A stretch of DNA of 64,000 bases from Litorimonas sp964565335 (GTDB lineage Bacteria; Pseudomonadota; Alphaproteobacteria; Caulobacterales; Maricaulaceae): the NCBI GenBank assembly GCA_964565335.1, contig CAZMEN010000001.1, forward strand, positions 49,383-113,382, written 5' to 3'. Each line of letters opens with the position of its first letter. The stretch's first letter is position 1. Of the stretch, positions 51,432 to 60,484 are shown one piece after another. Both the position numbers and the translations under genes were made by a program. A model generated the notes under the pieces. The model searched no databases. It was not told the DNA's origin and saw only the letters and a list, made by a program, of their open reading frames with translations.

Positions 51432-52622
51432 ATGACTCAGACTGAATTCATTTCGCCCTCCGCCCTCCGTCAGCGCTTTTCTGATGCGCTCTCTACGCTT
51501 TATCGCGAAGAAGTTCCCGCTTACGCAACGCTCCTTGATATTGTCGCAGATGTGAACGCCAGAATAGACCCCGAGCAGGCTGTCGATGCCGCTCGCTTAG
51601 GACAAGAAAGGCATGGCGCTATTCGTGTCGGAACGCCGAAAGACTTGAATATTTTAAGGCGCGTCTTCGCGCTCTTAGGTATGGAGCCTGTGGGATATTA
51701 TGATTTGAGCGTGGCAGGTTTGCCCATTCACTCCACAGCCTTTCGCCCCATCACCGCCAAAGGGCTGGCCGAAAGCCCGTTTCGGATGTTTACCTCGCTG
51801 CTGCGGCCCAAGCTCATTGATGATAAGCCGCTGCGTCAAGAGGCAGAAAACATTCTAAACCAACGCGATATTTTTACGCCTAGCCTTATGGCGGCCTTAC
51901 AAAAGGCTGAGAAAAATAAGGGGGTCAATCAGAGTGACGCGGATGCCTTTGTCGCGGCTCTCCTGCCGACCTTTCAATGGCATGATAAGGCGGAGGTCTC
52001 CCTTGAAACATATGAGCGCCTGCAAGCTCATCATACATTAGTGGCCGATATCGTTTGTTTTAAAGGCCCGCACATTAATCATCTGACGCCGCGCACATTA
52101 GATATCGATACCGCCCAATCCGTGATGAAATCTCGCGGATTGAAAGCCAAAGACAGGATTGAGGGGCCGCCCAAAAGACGATGCCCCATCCTGTTGCGCC
52201 AAACGGCTTTCAAGGCGTTGAGCGAGGCTATTCTTTTTCAGTCTAACGGCGAATGGATAACAGGGCATCACACAGCCCGCTTTGGCGAGATCGAGCAACG
52301 CGGTGCAGCCCTTACGCGCAAGGGGCGCGCACTATATGACACATGTCTGGCTGCAAAGGACTTTAGCGACTTTCCAGACGATTGGGAAACACTGCGAAAG
52401 GAAGATTTGGCCTTTTTCAAAAATGTCGAAGGCCAAATGACACCGCTTACCTATGAAGACTTCCTCCCTGTTAGTGCCGCCGGTATTTTCAGATCGAATT
52501 TAGGCGAGGACGGAGACGCGCAAGCTCTGAAAGCCGAAGCGAACCAAGCGCAATTCGAAGCGGCATTAGGACGTCCCGTACACGACATGTTCGCCCTTTA
52601 TAAGGCCGACGCAAAATCATGA
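51432..52622 (+). CDS. DUF1338-family 2-oxoadipate dioxygenase/decarboxylase-like protein (HglS/YdcJ)
   Basis: 396 residues of the VOC-like DUF1338 family. Conserved segments ERHGAIRVGTPKDL near 59-72, GPHINHLTPRTLDID near 212-226 and HTARFGEIEQRGAALTRKGRALYD near 284-308 contain His, His and Glu, the iron ligands described for HglS, the 2-oxoadipate dioxygenase/decarboxylase of lysine catabolism. It is somewhat shorter than HglS. Whether lysine is the substrate cannot be told; no other lysine genes are adjacent. The stop overlaps the start of the GH42 gene by four bases, an unexpected pairing. Confidence 0.85.
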   Translation: MTQTEFISPSALRQRFSDALSTLYREEVPAYATLLDIVADVNARIDPEQAVDAARLGQERHGAIRVGTPKDLNILRRVFALLGMEPVGYYDLSVAGLPIHSTAFRPITAKGLAESPFRMFTSLLRPKLIDDKPLRQEAENILNQRDIFTPSLMAALQKAEKNKGVNQSDADAFVAALLPTFQWHDKAEVSLETYERLQAHHTLVADIVCFKGPHINHLTPRTLDIDTAQSVMKSRGLKAKDRIEGPPKRRCPILLRQTAFKALSEAILFQSNGEWITGHHTARFGEIEQRGAALTRKGRALYDTCLAAKDFSDFPDDWETLRKEDLAFFKNVEGQMTPLTYEDFLPVSAAGIFRSNLGEDGDAQALKAEANQAQFEAALGRPVHDMFALYKADAKS

Positions 52623-54553
52623 GCCATGCGCCCGAACTTGGCGTTTGTTATTATCCTGAGCATTGGCCCGAAGCCCGTTGGGGAACAGATGCCAAATTAA
52701 TGGTAGAAGCCGGAATTCGGTGGGTTCGCATTGGCGAGTTTGCTTGGAGCCGAATTGAGCCTGAACAAGGGCGTTTTGAATGGGACTGGCTGGATAGGGC
52801 CATAAAGACACTCGGCGGGGCAGGCTTAAGAATCGTCTTGGGTACGCCGAGTGCGACGCCGCCGCGTTGGATGGTATCGCGCTTCCCTGACATGCTCGCA
52901 GTCACAAGAGAGGGACATCCCCGAAAGTTTGGCTCTCGGCGTCATTATAGTTTTTCTCATATGGGCTATAGACAGGCAGCGGCAGACATGGCCTGCCTCT
53001 TATCCGAACGTTTCAGCAAGAACCCTCATATTCAGGCATGGCAGGTGGATAATGAATATGGTTGCCATGACACTACACTCTCCTATGACCCCTGCTCTTT
53101 GTCATCTTTTAGGCATTGGCTCAAAAACAAATACGATACTGTTCAATTCTTGAACCAAGCTTGGGGGAATGTCTTCTGGTCGATGGAGTATCCAGACTTT
53201 GAAGCGATTGATCTTCCAAACCTGACGGTGACGGAACCCAATCCCGCGCATGAATTAGATTTTCGAAGGTTCGCCTCTGATGAAGTCGTGGCTTGGAACC
53301 GTGAACAAGGAAACGCCATCCGAAAACATTCAAACCTTCCCATAATTCATAATTATATGGGGCGGGTTTTGGACTTTGATCATTTCGCGGTCGGTAAAGA
53401 TCTCGAAATCGCCAGTTGGGATAGTTACCCGCTTGGATTTTTGGAAGACCGCTCTGATCAAAGCGAAGCTTTCAAATCAAAATTTTCCCAACAGGGGGAT
53501 CCAGATTTTCAAGCCTTTCACCATGACCTTTATCGGGCCGTCGGCAATGGCCGTTGGTGGGTCATGGAACAACAGCCCGGGCCTGTGAATTGGGCCCCTT
53601 TTAATCCCGCGCCATTGCCTGGCATGGTCAAACTGTGGACGTGGGAAGCCATTGCACATGGCGCCGAAGTGGTTAGTTATTTTCGCTGGCGACAAGCGCC
53701 ATTTGCGCAAGAGCAGCTCCATGCAGGGCTTTTATCGACCGACGGCAGGGCCATGCCTGTTATGGATGAGATTAAATCCGTCGCAAAAGATTTGGCTAGA
53801 CTTGGGGGTGTTGCGATGAAGGCCGACATTGCAATCGTGTTTGATTATGCCTCTCAATGGGCATGGGAGATACAGCCCCAAGGGCAGAGCTTTGATTATT
53901 TTCGTTTGGTTTTCGATCTCTACTCTCAGTTACGCCGCCGTGGATATGCGGTAGATATTCTGCCCTCTGATACCGATGACTTTAATGGTTATTCTCATGT
54001 GTTCGTCCCCGGCCTCTTCGCTTGGTCAGATACGCTTTTCGAAGCGATTGAGACATTCCAGGGGCGCGTTGTCTTAGGCCCCAGAAGTGGGTCAAAAACA
54101 TCTGATTTCTCTATCCCTAAAAACGTCCCGCCTGACATTCCCAGTATGGATATTAAAATTCGCGCCGTCGAAAGTCTGCGAGACGGCGCATCCGTAAATT
54201 TGGAAAAAAGCGGCAGAGCTATTCATTGGCGAGAATTTGCTGAGACGTCAGAAGAGGTAATTTTAAACTATGCTGACTCGTACCCGGCTCTTATTCGAAA
54301 GGATAATTTATTCTACGTCACAGGGTGGTGGGATGAAGGCGCCTATCAGGCTGTTTTTGAAAAGTTAGGCCTGACTCAAACACGCCTCCCCAATGGATTG
54401 CGATATAAGGATTTTGGTTCCTATAGACTTTTTATGAATTACGGCACGCAAGATGAGACCTTCACATTAGATGCGGAAGCATTTGAAATCGAGGCCGCCG
54501 CCATTCGCCTCTTTAAACGAGACGAAGAGGGTTACACTTTGGAATCAATGTGA
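52619..54553 (+). CDS. Beta-galactosidase, GH42 family
   Basis: 644 residues: TIM-barrel (about 1-390) with the acid/base Glu in WQVDNEYGCHDT near 145 and nucleophile Glu in WWVMEQQPGP near 315; trimerisation and beta-sandwich regions follow. The N-terminus GVCYYPEHWP is typical of GH42. No signal peptide, so a cytoplasmic enzyme acting on imported galactosides. Translation is coupled to the DUF1338 gene by a four-base overlap. No sugar transporter or regulator adjoins it. A 12-bp inverted repeat follows 20 bp after the stop. Confidence 0.92.
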   Translation: MSHAPELGVCYYPEHWPEARWGTDAKLMVEAGIRWVRIGEFAWSRIEPEQGRFEWDWLDRAIKTLGGAGLRIVLGTPSATPPRWMVSRFPDMLAVTREGHPRKFGSRRHYSFSHMGYRQAAADMACLLSERFSKNPHIQAWQVDNEYGCHDTTLSYDPCSLSSFRHWLKNKYDTVQFLNQAWGNVFWSMEYPDFEAIDLPNLTVTEPNPAHELDFRRFASDEVVAWNREQGNAIRKHSNLPIIHNYMGRVLDFDHFAVGKDLEIASWDSYPLGFLEDRSDQSEAFKSKFSQQGDPDFQAFHHDLYRAVGNGRWWVMEQQPGPVNWAPFNPAPLPGMVKLWTWEAIAHGAEVVSYFRWRQAPFAQEQLHAGLLSTDGRAMPVMDEIKSVAKDLARLGGVAMKADIAIVFDYASQWAWEIQPQGQSFDYFRLVFDLYSQLRRRGYAVDILPSDTDDFNGYSHVFVPGLFAWSDTLFEAIETFQGRVVLGPRSGSKTSDFSIPKNVPPDIPSMDIKIRAVESLRDGASVNLEKSGRAIHWREFAETSEEVILNYADSYPALIRKDNLFYVTGWWDEGAYQAVFEKLGLTQTRLPNGLRYKDFGSYRLFMNYGTQDETFTLDAEAFEIEAAAIRLFKRDEEGYTLESM

Positions 54554-54572
54554 AGTGTTTAAGGAAAGATAA

Positions 54573-54620
54573 CGAGCAACTCAGATTTGGGGTTTAGGAT
54601 GTGGAAAACTGAGTTGCTCG
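54573..54620. repeat. Perfect 12-bp inverted repeat after the GH42 gene
   Basis: CGAGCAACTCAG at 54573-54584 and CTGAGTTGCTCG at 54609-54620 are exact complements, 24 bp apart. No T-run follows on either side, so it is not a classical intrinsic terminator, yet it lies in the convergent region after the GH42 stop. Rest of the 54554-54840 region holds only the terminator at 54755-54794. Confidence 0.75.
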
Positions 54621-54754
54621 AAATTGAGAAGCTATGTCCGATGGATGGTTCAGCCTCAATATGGAGTATTATTTAAATAACACTACAATGGTGTATAATG
54701 ATGAAAAGCTTACCAACTCCTTAACGAATACGTAAAACTATTTGTTATTTCCAA

Positions 54755-54794
54755 TAAAAAAAGCGCGTCTTGTCAGGGGATAACAAAACGCGCT
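54755..54794 (-). terminator. Rho-independent terminator for the XRE gene
   Basis: On the minus strand AGCGCGTTTTGT and ACAAGACGCGCT pair (one mismatch) across a short loop and are followed by a run of seven T. It lies about 45 bp beyond the stop of the leftward XRE gene. Confidence 0.85.
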
Positions 54795-54840
54795 CAGGGA
54801 CACAAAATCCGGCTTGGAGGTACCGGAGTGATGTGGAAAG

Positions 54841-55146
54841 CTAGCTATATTGGCGAAGTTGCGCTGTAGGGCGAAGAGACTGTGTCTTTTGCGGCGCTGT
54901 GTCGTTTATCAACTCTTTATAAAAGTAATTGGGCGTCACAGAAAACAAGACAGATAACTCCCACAAACGGCCGACACTGATACGGTTTTTACCGCGCTCA
55001 TATTTTTGAATTTGTTGAAAACTTACTCCCAAAAGATCAGCTACGTCTTTCTGGCTGTAATCATGCTCGCGGCGTAATTTTGTTAGTTTTTCTCCGACAA
55101 AAATATCGACGTGATTTGGGGAACGTGGTGTTGAGTTCGTTAGCAT
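54841..55146 (-). CDS. XRE-family helix-turn-helix regulator
   Basis: 101 residues. A cro/C1-type HTH covers about residues 18-75: GEKLTKLRREHDYSQKDVADLLGV, then SFQQIQKYERGKNRISVGRLWEL. This is the type of small alphaproteobacterial regulator with FQQIQKYERGxNRIS. The ATG at 55146 is used, since GGAAGG is nine bases before it; the ATG at 55155 is too close. Start follows the upstream gene's stop by two bases, so both are cotranscribed. Role possibly in cell-cycle or flagellar control, by neighbours only. Confidence 0.85.
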   Translation of the reverse strand: MLTNSTPRSPNHVDIFVGEKLTKLRREHDYSQKDVADLLGVSFQQIQKYERGKNRISVGRLWELSVLFSVTPNYFYKELINDTAPQKTQSLRPTAQLRQYS

Positions 55147-55148
55147 GA

Positions 55149-55523
55149 TTAGCATCCTTCCAAGAATTTAGAGACTGACAGAACAATTTGATCGCCGGCG
55201 CTGAGACTTTTCGTCTTTTGATCACCGACCACTTCGTTTCGCCAAAGTGTCAGAATTGCTTTCACATCATCCATGGAATGAATTTTCATTTTCATGGCAT
55301 CGTTTAAGAGGCGCGCATGTTGATCAAATAATTCGCGCTCTCGGGCAATCAAGCTGTCAACATTATCGACAGAATCCGGCACTTCATCTGCTATCTCATT
55401 TAGTTGATCACAGACGTGCTGGTATTTATCTATAATTTTAGTCAATGACTGAGAATATACGATGCTGGGCTTATAGCCTGCCCTCTCCGCTCTTACTGCC
55501 GTTTCGGTATTCATATCTAACAT
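55149..55523 (-). CDS. Unknown small helical protein upstream of the XRE gene
   Basis: 124 residues from the ATG at 55523, with GAAGGG upstream; longer in-frame starts exist to 55565. No signal or membrane segment. The middle is a predicted helical bundle or coiled coil (SLTKIIDKYQHVCDQLNEIADEV and LIARERELFDQHARLLNDAMKMK). Not recognised. It directly precedes, and is likely coupled to, the XRE gene; the pair may form a regulator-partner unit near the flagellar operon. Confidence 0.6.
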   Translation of the reverse strand: MLDMNTETAVRAERAGYKPSIVYSQSLTKIIDKYQHVCDQLNEIADEVPDSVDNVDSLIARERELFDQHARLLNDAMKMKIHSMDDVKAILTLWRNEVVGDQKTKSLSAGDQIVLSVSKFLEGC

Positions 55524-55785
55524 GGTTCTGCCCTTCTTTCCCTTATTATGCATTTTGTATGGCACAGCGAGAAATTAACCATAATGGCTTAGATGCCCCC
55601 CTAAATCTAAGGGGGTCATATTCTAGGGGTTAATAAAAGCTAAACAGATATACCCCGTTAATACATACCGGCTAAGGTAGGTGTATTGACAGCTAGATGA
55701 TTTTATGGGTGAGGCGTAAACAACTGATTCGTTTGCCGTTTTGAGGCTAATTACGATGTTATTTCTTGGGTGCCCTATACACGCA
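55524..55785. promoter_or_regulatory. Gap with a CCCCCT/AGGGGG hairpin and a TTAA-N7-TAAA element
   Basis: 262 bp between the leftward small unknown gene and the flagellar FliJ-like gene. It contains a 6-bp-stem hairpin CCCCCT/AGGGGG at about 55597-55615 and TTAA-N7-TAAA at 55630-55644, one base from the CtrA consensus TTAA-N7-TTAA. No gene seen. Promoter of the 55149 gene should lie here. Confidence 0.35.
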
Positions 55786-56211
55786 TTAAGATATGTTTTG
55801 CAACCATATTTTTTGAGTATTTTCAGCAGAGGCTTTCATGTGCCTTTTCGCAGCCTCTGCGCGGAACAATCTAATTTGCTTTTCAAAAAAGGATTCTTTG
55901 ACAATTAGGCTCTTTAATTCTTGTCTAATCTGGCTTTGCGTCACGGCCAAAGCCTCTTTGGCCTTGCGTATGTCGAGCATCTTCTTTTCTTGCATCAAAC
56001 GCCAATGTTCAAATCGAGTAAATTTGAGAGCATCAATCGCGCTGGAAGTATCATCAAACAGTTTTTTTTCGGCCTCATCAATTTGGCGCTGGGTGGCTTC
56101 CAGCTTCAGGTCCAATGCGGAAATCTCCGCCACCGACTTAGCAAAGCGCTGCTCTGTGTGCCTCTTATGCATTTGCACAATATTCAGCAGGGTCAGTTTC
56201 TTTTTTAGCAT
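55786..56211 (-). CDS. FliJ-like coiled-coil flagellar protein
   Basis: 141 residues, almost entirely charged alpha-helix with heptad-like patterning (KKLTLLNIVQMHKRHTEQRFAKSV, then EATQRQIDEAEKKLFDDTSS) and no signal peptide. Size, coil and position right after flhB suit a FliJ-type export chaperone or ATPase stalk, but sequence identity to FliJ is not evident; fliI itself lies at the other end of the operon. Last gene of the leftward flagellar operon. Confidence 0.5.
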   Translation of the reverse strand: MLKKKLTLLNIVQMHKRHTEQRFAKSVAEISALDLKLEATQRQIDEAEKKLFDDTSSAIDALKFTRFEHWRLMQEKKMLDIRKAKEALAVTQSQIRQELKSLIVKESFFEKQIRLFRAEAAKRHMKASAENTQKIWLQNIS

Positions 56212-56221
56212 TTAATAGCCT

Positions 56222-57316
56222 CTAATACTCAGACGGTTTTAAACTATCGGCAAAATGAATCGACGCCGCTACAGCCGCGTAATGTTCCGGCTTAATCGGC
56301 TCTCCAATCTCAACACCGGCATAAACTGAACGCGCACAAGGCGGATCAGAATAAATCGGAATATCATGCATTTTGGCCCGCTGACGGATTTGAAATGCTA
56401 TCTCATCAACGCCCTTAGCCAACAAGACGGGGACAGATTTTTGGCCGCGATCCCACTTAATCGCCACAGCATAATGAGTCGGGTTAACGATGACGACATC
56501 AGCGGCTAAAACATCGTTCAACATACTGGACCGCGAGAGAGCGATAGCCCGCGAACGGCGTTGGCTTTTCATATGAGGGTCACCCTCACTATCCTTGTTC
56601 TCATCTTTAATCTCTTTCATCGTCATACGCAGCTTTTTCAAATGAGAAAATTGCATATACGGCAAGTCAATGAGCGTGATGAGCGCCACAGCGACAACCA
56701 TATAGAAAATAAGCTGCATCGCGATCTTATGCATTTCCGGCACGATTAAATTGGTCGGAATGGCGCTCTCGCCCGGAAGGACGATGATTAAGTTATAGAA
56801 GAAAACGCCGCCAATTACGGCAATGAAGCAAAGCTTGAAAAATCGTTTCCCAAACTCGAACATACCTCTGGGCCCGTATTTTTCCTTTGCATTGGAAATA
56901 GGCGAAAGACGGGATAATTTCGGTTTCAATTTGGACGGCGCAAAAACTATCGATCGCTGCAAAACCAGTGAAGACAGAACGGCGAGTATCAATAAGAGAA
57001 ACAAAGGCGCGAACGCCGCTATCGGCGACCAGAGCAAATCAGACGCATCATTCCCGCCCGGACGTGATTTCTCCCCGAGTAATAGATTGGCTCCGATATC
57101 TTCTGGGTGCTCCAACATGCCGGACAAAGATAAGAGCGTATCAAAGGCTACCGCTTTTCCGAAAACTAAAATCGCAACGAGCAAACCAACATAAAGAAAA
57201 AGCGTGTTAGCTTCCATTGATTGGGGCGTATCGCCCTTCTCTCTAGACTTTTTGATTTTTGTTTCCGAAGCATCAAAGGCCTTTTCTTCGGAGCCGGATT
57301 CTTCATTATCACTCAA
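56222..57316 (-). CDS. flhB: Flagellar export substrate-specificity switch protein
   Basis: 364 residues. Four membrane segments in the first 230 residues and a cytoplasmic domain with the autocleavage site NPTH in ADVVIVNPTHYAVAIKWDRG around residue 275. FlhB controls the change from hook to filament export. The start is TTG at 57316: the sequence GGAGG lies five bases before it, an excellent ribosome site, and no ATG is better placed. It follows fliR by 12 bases. Confidence 0.93.
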   Translation of the reverse strand: MSDNEESGSEEKAFDASETKIKKSREKGDTPQSMEANTLFLYVGLLVAILVFGKAVAFDTLLSLSGMLEHPEDIGANLLLGEKSRPGGNDASDLLWSPIAAFAPLFLLLILAVLSSLVLQRSIVFAPSKLKPKLSRLSPISNAKEKYGPRGMFEFGKRFFKLCFIAVIGGVFFYNLIIVLPGESAIPTNLIVPEMHKIAMQLIFYMVVAVALITLIDLPYMQFSHLKKLRMTMKEIKDENKDSEGDPHMKSQRRSRAIALSRSSMLNDVLAADVVIVNPTHYAVAIKWDRGQKSVPVLLAKGVDEIAFQIRQRAKMHDIPIYSDPPCARSVYAGVEIGEPIKPEHYAAVAASIHFADSLKPSEY

Positions 57317-57328
57317 TGAAACCTCCCC

Positions 57329-58111
57329 CTAAAACCCGAGAAGAGACGTAGAATGATCGCGCATATGCCCGAGCCATAACGTCATAATCGCGCCGATGGA
57401 AAGAGAGAGTAAGACCATACCAATCCCAATCATCGCAGGCATACCGACGAAAGAGACCAAAAGCTGAGGCATGGCGCGGTTCACGAAACCCAACAATAAA
57501 TTATAAATGAAATTCAACAGGACAAAGGGAAAGGCCAGTGACAGGCTTATACGAAAAACGTCCACGGCTTTGTGAGTCAAACTATAAGCAAACCCATCCA
57601 AATCCGGAGAAGAGCCGAGAGGGAAAACTTTATAACTATCTTGGAGAATGCGGAACGCTTCGATGTGAAAATCCAACGTCACTAAAAGCGTGACGCCCGC
57701 CAACATAAAAGCCGTACTCAGCGTTGTATTTGGCTCGGTCGCAATGCCTTCTCCCAAAGGCTGAGAGATAGACATGGATTGTGACACGATATTGCCGACG
57801 ACTTGCAGAATAAAGATAAAGAGTCTGAGCATGAGACCGAGAAAAGCCCCGAAAGTGGCTTCTTTCGCGAACACCAAAGTCGCCCCTCCCAAAGTCGACA
57901 TCTCGGGCAATGGGCTCGCTAATACGCCTGGGAGCATCAACCACGTCAGCATAAAAGCGGCCAATAAGCGGGAGCGTGTGGAGAGTGTTCTCTCCCCAAA
58001 TGTCGGTACAATAATCAGAAAGGCCGACATGCGGGTAAAGACGGCCAGAATGGCAAAAACTGATCCCATATAGGGGCCAACAACCAGAGCCAGACTGTCT
58101 AGAAATTCCAT
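57329..58111 (-). CDS. fliR: Flagellar export gate protein FliR
   Basis: 260 residues, about six hydrophobic segments; typical FliR features are RMSAFLIIVPTFGERTLSTR near 27-46, QVVGNIVSQSMSISQPLGEGIAT near 95-117 and LLVSFVGMPAMIGIGMVLL. Inner-membrane export-gate component with FliP/FliQ. Its start shares the base pair region with the flhA stop (overlap of one base at 58111). Confidence 0.92.
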   Translation of the reverse strand: MEFLDSLALVVGPYMGSVFAILAVFTRMSAFLIIVPTFGERTLSTRSRLLAAFMLTWLMLPGVLASPLPEMSTLGGATLVFAKEATFGAFLGLMLRLFIFILQVVGNIVSQSMSISQPLGEGIATEPNTTLSTAFMLAGVTLLVTLDFHIEAFRILQDSYKVFPLGSSPDLDGFAYSLTHKAVDVFRISLSLAFPFVLLNFIYNLLLGFVNRAMPQLLVSFVGMPAMIGIGMVLLSLSIGAIMTLWLGHMRDHSTSLLGF

Positions 58112-60195
58112 TAAGCCACGCCCATTACGGCAGGCCGTTCACTCGCTCCGATTTCTTCATAGGATACAACGGGGTTTTTCACGCCTTTGGCATTCAGGAC
58201 CGAGCGGATAAAACGGCGGCGTTTTGACGTTGTTGCAATCGCCGCATAAACACCTTGCCGCGCTGAGTTATCAAGTTGGTCCCGCACGCTTTTGGCTAAG
58301 CGGTTAAACTCGTCCGGCGGCAAGGCCACATCACGCCGTCCACTCTCATCGACTTGTTCGTTCTCTTGAAATTGGGTCTCCCAAGTTGGCCCGATTTGAA
58401 CAAGTGGCAAACGACCATGCTCATCTCTCATTTTGGCGACGAATTGATAACTAATTCTGTGACGGACGAAATCTGCTAATTGTTCAGTCGTATTCAGCGC
58501 GCTTCGGCCTTCTGCAATTAACTCCAAGATGAGCGGAATATTCCGAATCGAAATACGCTCTTCGAGCAATAACCGGCAAACACCTTGCAGTAATTCCAGC
58601 GGGACTTTGTCAGGAATGAATTCTTTAATGATCTTCTCATTCGACTCGGCCCGCTCCGGATCGCTGACATTTTTAAAGATATCTAATGTTTTGCGTAATG
58701 TGCGCCGGGAGAGAATTTTCGTGAAATTATCTTGAATGACTTCTAACAAATGCGTCGCTAAAACTTCGATAGGCGCAATGACCGTCAAGCCGAACATCAT
58801 CAACTCATCCTCATAGGATTTATCAACCCATCTAGCAGGCGCTTGGAAGACGGGTTCTTTGGTATTCTCGCCAGGGATTTGAGGGTGCTCCTCAGGATCC
58901 ATCAAGACCAAGAGCTTATCCGACTTTAAAATCTGAGACGTAATTTCCGTGCCTTGAATTTTAATTTTATAGGTATCTTCATTCAACAGCGCGTTATCCG
59001 TCAACCGAATGGCTGGGAGGATGAAACCGAATTCTTTGGTGATAAATTTCCGTATCTTTTGAACGCGCTGATCAAATCCAAAATCTTCACCCATAACGCG
59101 GGGGACAAGGTTAGGAGAAAGCTCAACACTAATCTCGTCAATATCTAGAGCATCGCCAAGTTTTTGTGAGTCTGAGATTTCTTCTTCAACTGGCGCAGGG
59201 GCTTCGGACTCTCTCTTTTCGGCTTCCTTGGATTTTTGGGCGAAATAAGCGATTGTCGCCAAAATTATCGCGCCGCCCATAAAGGGAATAAAAGGCAGGC
59301 CCGGAAAAAAAGCAAAGATCATCATGATACCCGAGACGGCTGCAAGCGCAGGCGGGTATTGACTGAACTGTTTGAACAGAGCGAAGTCAACTGTGCCTTC
59401 GCCTCTTCCCTTTGAGAGAAGTAGGCCAGCGGCAACAGAAATAATAACGGCAGGAATTTGGGAAACTAAGCCATCGCCCACTGTCAAAACAGAATAATTT
59501 TTAACGGCCTCGCCAAGCGAAATACCATGAACGCCGACACCGATACCGATACCGGCGATGAGGTTTAAAAGCGTGATTAAAATACCCGCGACCGCATCAC
59601 CTTTCATGAATTTTGAAACACCATCGAGTGACCCCAAGAACGCTGTCTCTTCTTGTTCCGTAATGCGGCGTTCGCTTGCTTCGGAGTGAGATATTGCCCC
59701 TGCGGCCAAATCCGCATCAATCGCCATTTGCTTTCCGGGCATAGCGTCCAAAGCGAAACGGGCACCGACTTCGGCCATACGGCCTGCACCTTTGGCAATG
59801 ACCATAAAGTTCACAATGACCAAAACCGAGAACACGATAAGTCCTATAAAGATATTGCCGCCCATGACAAACATGGCGAAACCTTCAATCACGCCGCCCG
59901 CAGCCGAAGGACCAGTATGCCCTTCCCCAATGATGAGCTTTGTTGAAGAGATATTTAAAGACAGGCGCAATAAGAGCGCGGCTAACAAAACGGACGGGAA
60001 AGAACTAAAGTCTAATGGACGTTCTACAAAGAGCGTGATCGTGAAGATAAGAATAGCAAAAGCGAACGAGGCCGACAGACCCACATCCAAAACCCATGAC
60101 GGCATGGGCAGAACCATCATGACGATGACAAACATCAAACCCATAGCCAAAAAGACTGTTGGGTTCTTAAAGATTGAATTCAATGCCTTAGGCAT
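58111..60195 (-). CDS. flhA: Flagellar export gate protein FlhA
   Basis: 694 residues: eight N-terminal membrane segments with the conserved FHIPEP-type ARFALDAMPGKQMAIDADLAAG block near 145-167, a linker, and the large cytoplasmic domain from about 345 that docks export substrates and chaperones. It forms the nonameric ring of the export gate. Between fliQ (upstream) and fliR (downstream). Start ATG 60195. Confidence 0.95.
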   Translation of the reverse strand: MPKALNSIFKNPTVFLAMGLMFVIVMMVLPMPSWVLDVGLSASFAFAILIFTITLFVERPLDFSSFPSVLLAALLLRLSLNISSTKLIIGEGHTGPSAAGGVIEGFAMFVMGGNIFIGLIVFSVLVIVNFMVIAKGAGRMAEVGARFALDAMPGKQMAIDADLAAGAISHSEASERRITEQEETAFLGSLDGVSKFMKGDAVAGILITLLNLIAGIGIGVGVHGISLGEAVKNYSVLTVGDGLVSQIPAVIISVAAGLLLSKGRGEGTVDFALFKQFSQYPPALAAVSGIMMIFAFFPGLPFIPFMGGAIILATIAYFAQKSKEAEKRESEAPAPVEEEISDSQKLGDALDIDEISVELSPNLVPRVMGEDFGFDQRVQKIRKFITKEFGFILPAIRLTDNALLNEDTYKIKIQGTEITSQILKSDKLLVLMDPEEHPQIPGENTKEPVFQAPARWVDKSYEDELMMFGLTVIAPIEVLATHLLEVIQDNFTKILSRRTLRKTLDIFKNVSDPERAESNEKIIKEFIPDKVPLELLQGVCRLLLEERISIRNIPLILELIAEGRSALNTTEQLADFVRHRISYQFVAKMRDEHGRLPLVQIGPTWETQFQENEQVDESGRRDVALPPDEFNRLAKSVRDQLDNSARQGVYAAIATTSKRRRFIRSVLNAKGVKNPVVSYEEIGASERPAVMGVA

Positions 60196-60220
60196 AACGA
60201 ATTTTGTTCCACCTTATTGC

Positions 60221-60484
60221 TCAGCCGATGACGGCCGGAATCACCACATTATCAAATAAATTAATACAAACCCGCGCCATGAATCCGGCGGTGGCAATAA
60301 AGACAATCAACATCACGCCAAGTTTCGGTACGAAGGTCAAAGTCATTTCCTGAATAGACGTCAATGCCTGCAACAGGCCCACCAACATTCCTACCAATAG
60401 CGCAGACAATAAAAGCGGCGTTGAGATCAACGCCGCGCTCCAGAAAAACTGGCGCATTATCGACAGTATTTCTGCGTCCGTCAT
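60221..60484 (-). CDS. fliQ: Flagellar export gate protein FliQ
   Basis: 87 residues with two membrane helices (ALISTPLLLSALLVGMLVGLLQALTSIQEMTLTF and GVMLIVFIATAGFMARV) in the FliQ pattern with conserved QxxT. Inner-membrane gate subunit. Its start shares one base with the fliE stop (60484). No fliP appears in the window. Confidence 0.92.
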   Translation of the reverse strand: MTDAEILSIMRQFFWSAALISTPLLLSALLVGMLVGLLQALTSIQEMTLTFVPKLGVMLIVFIATAGFMARVCINLFDNVVIPAVIG

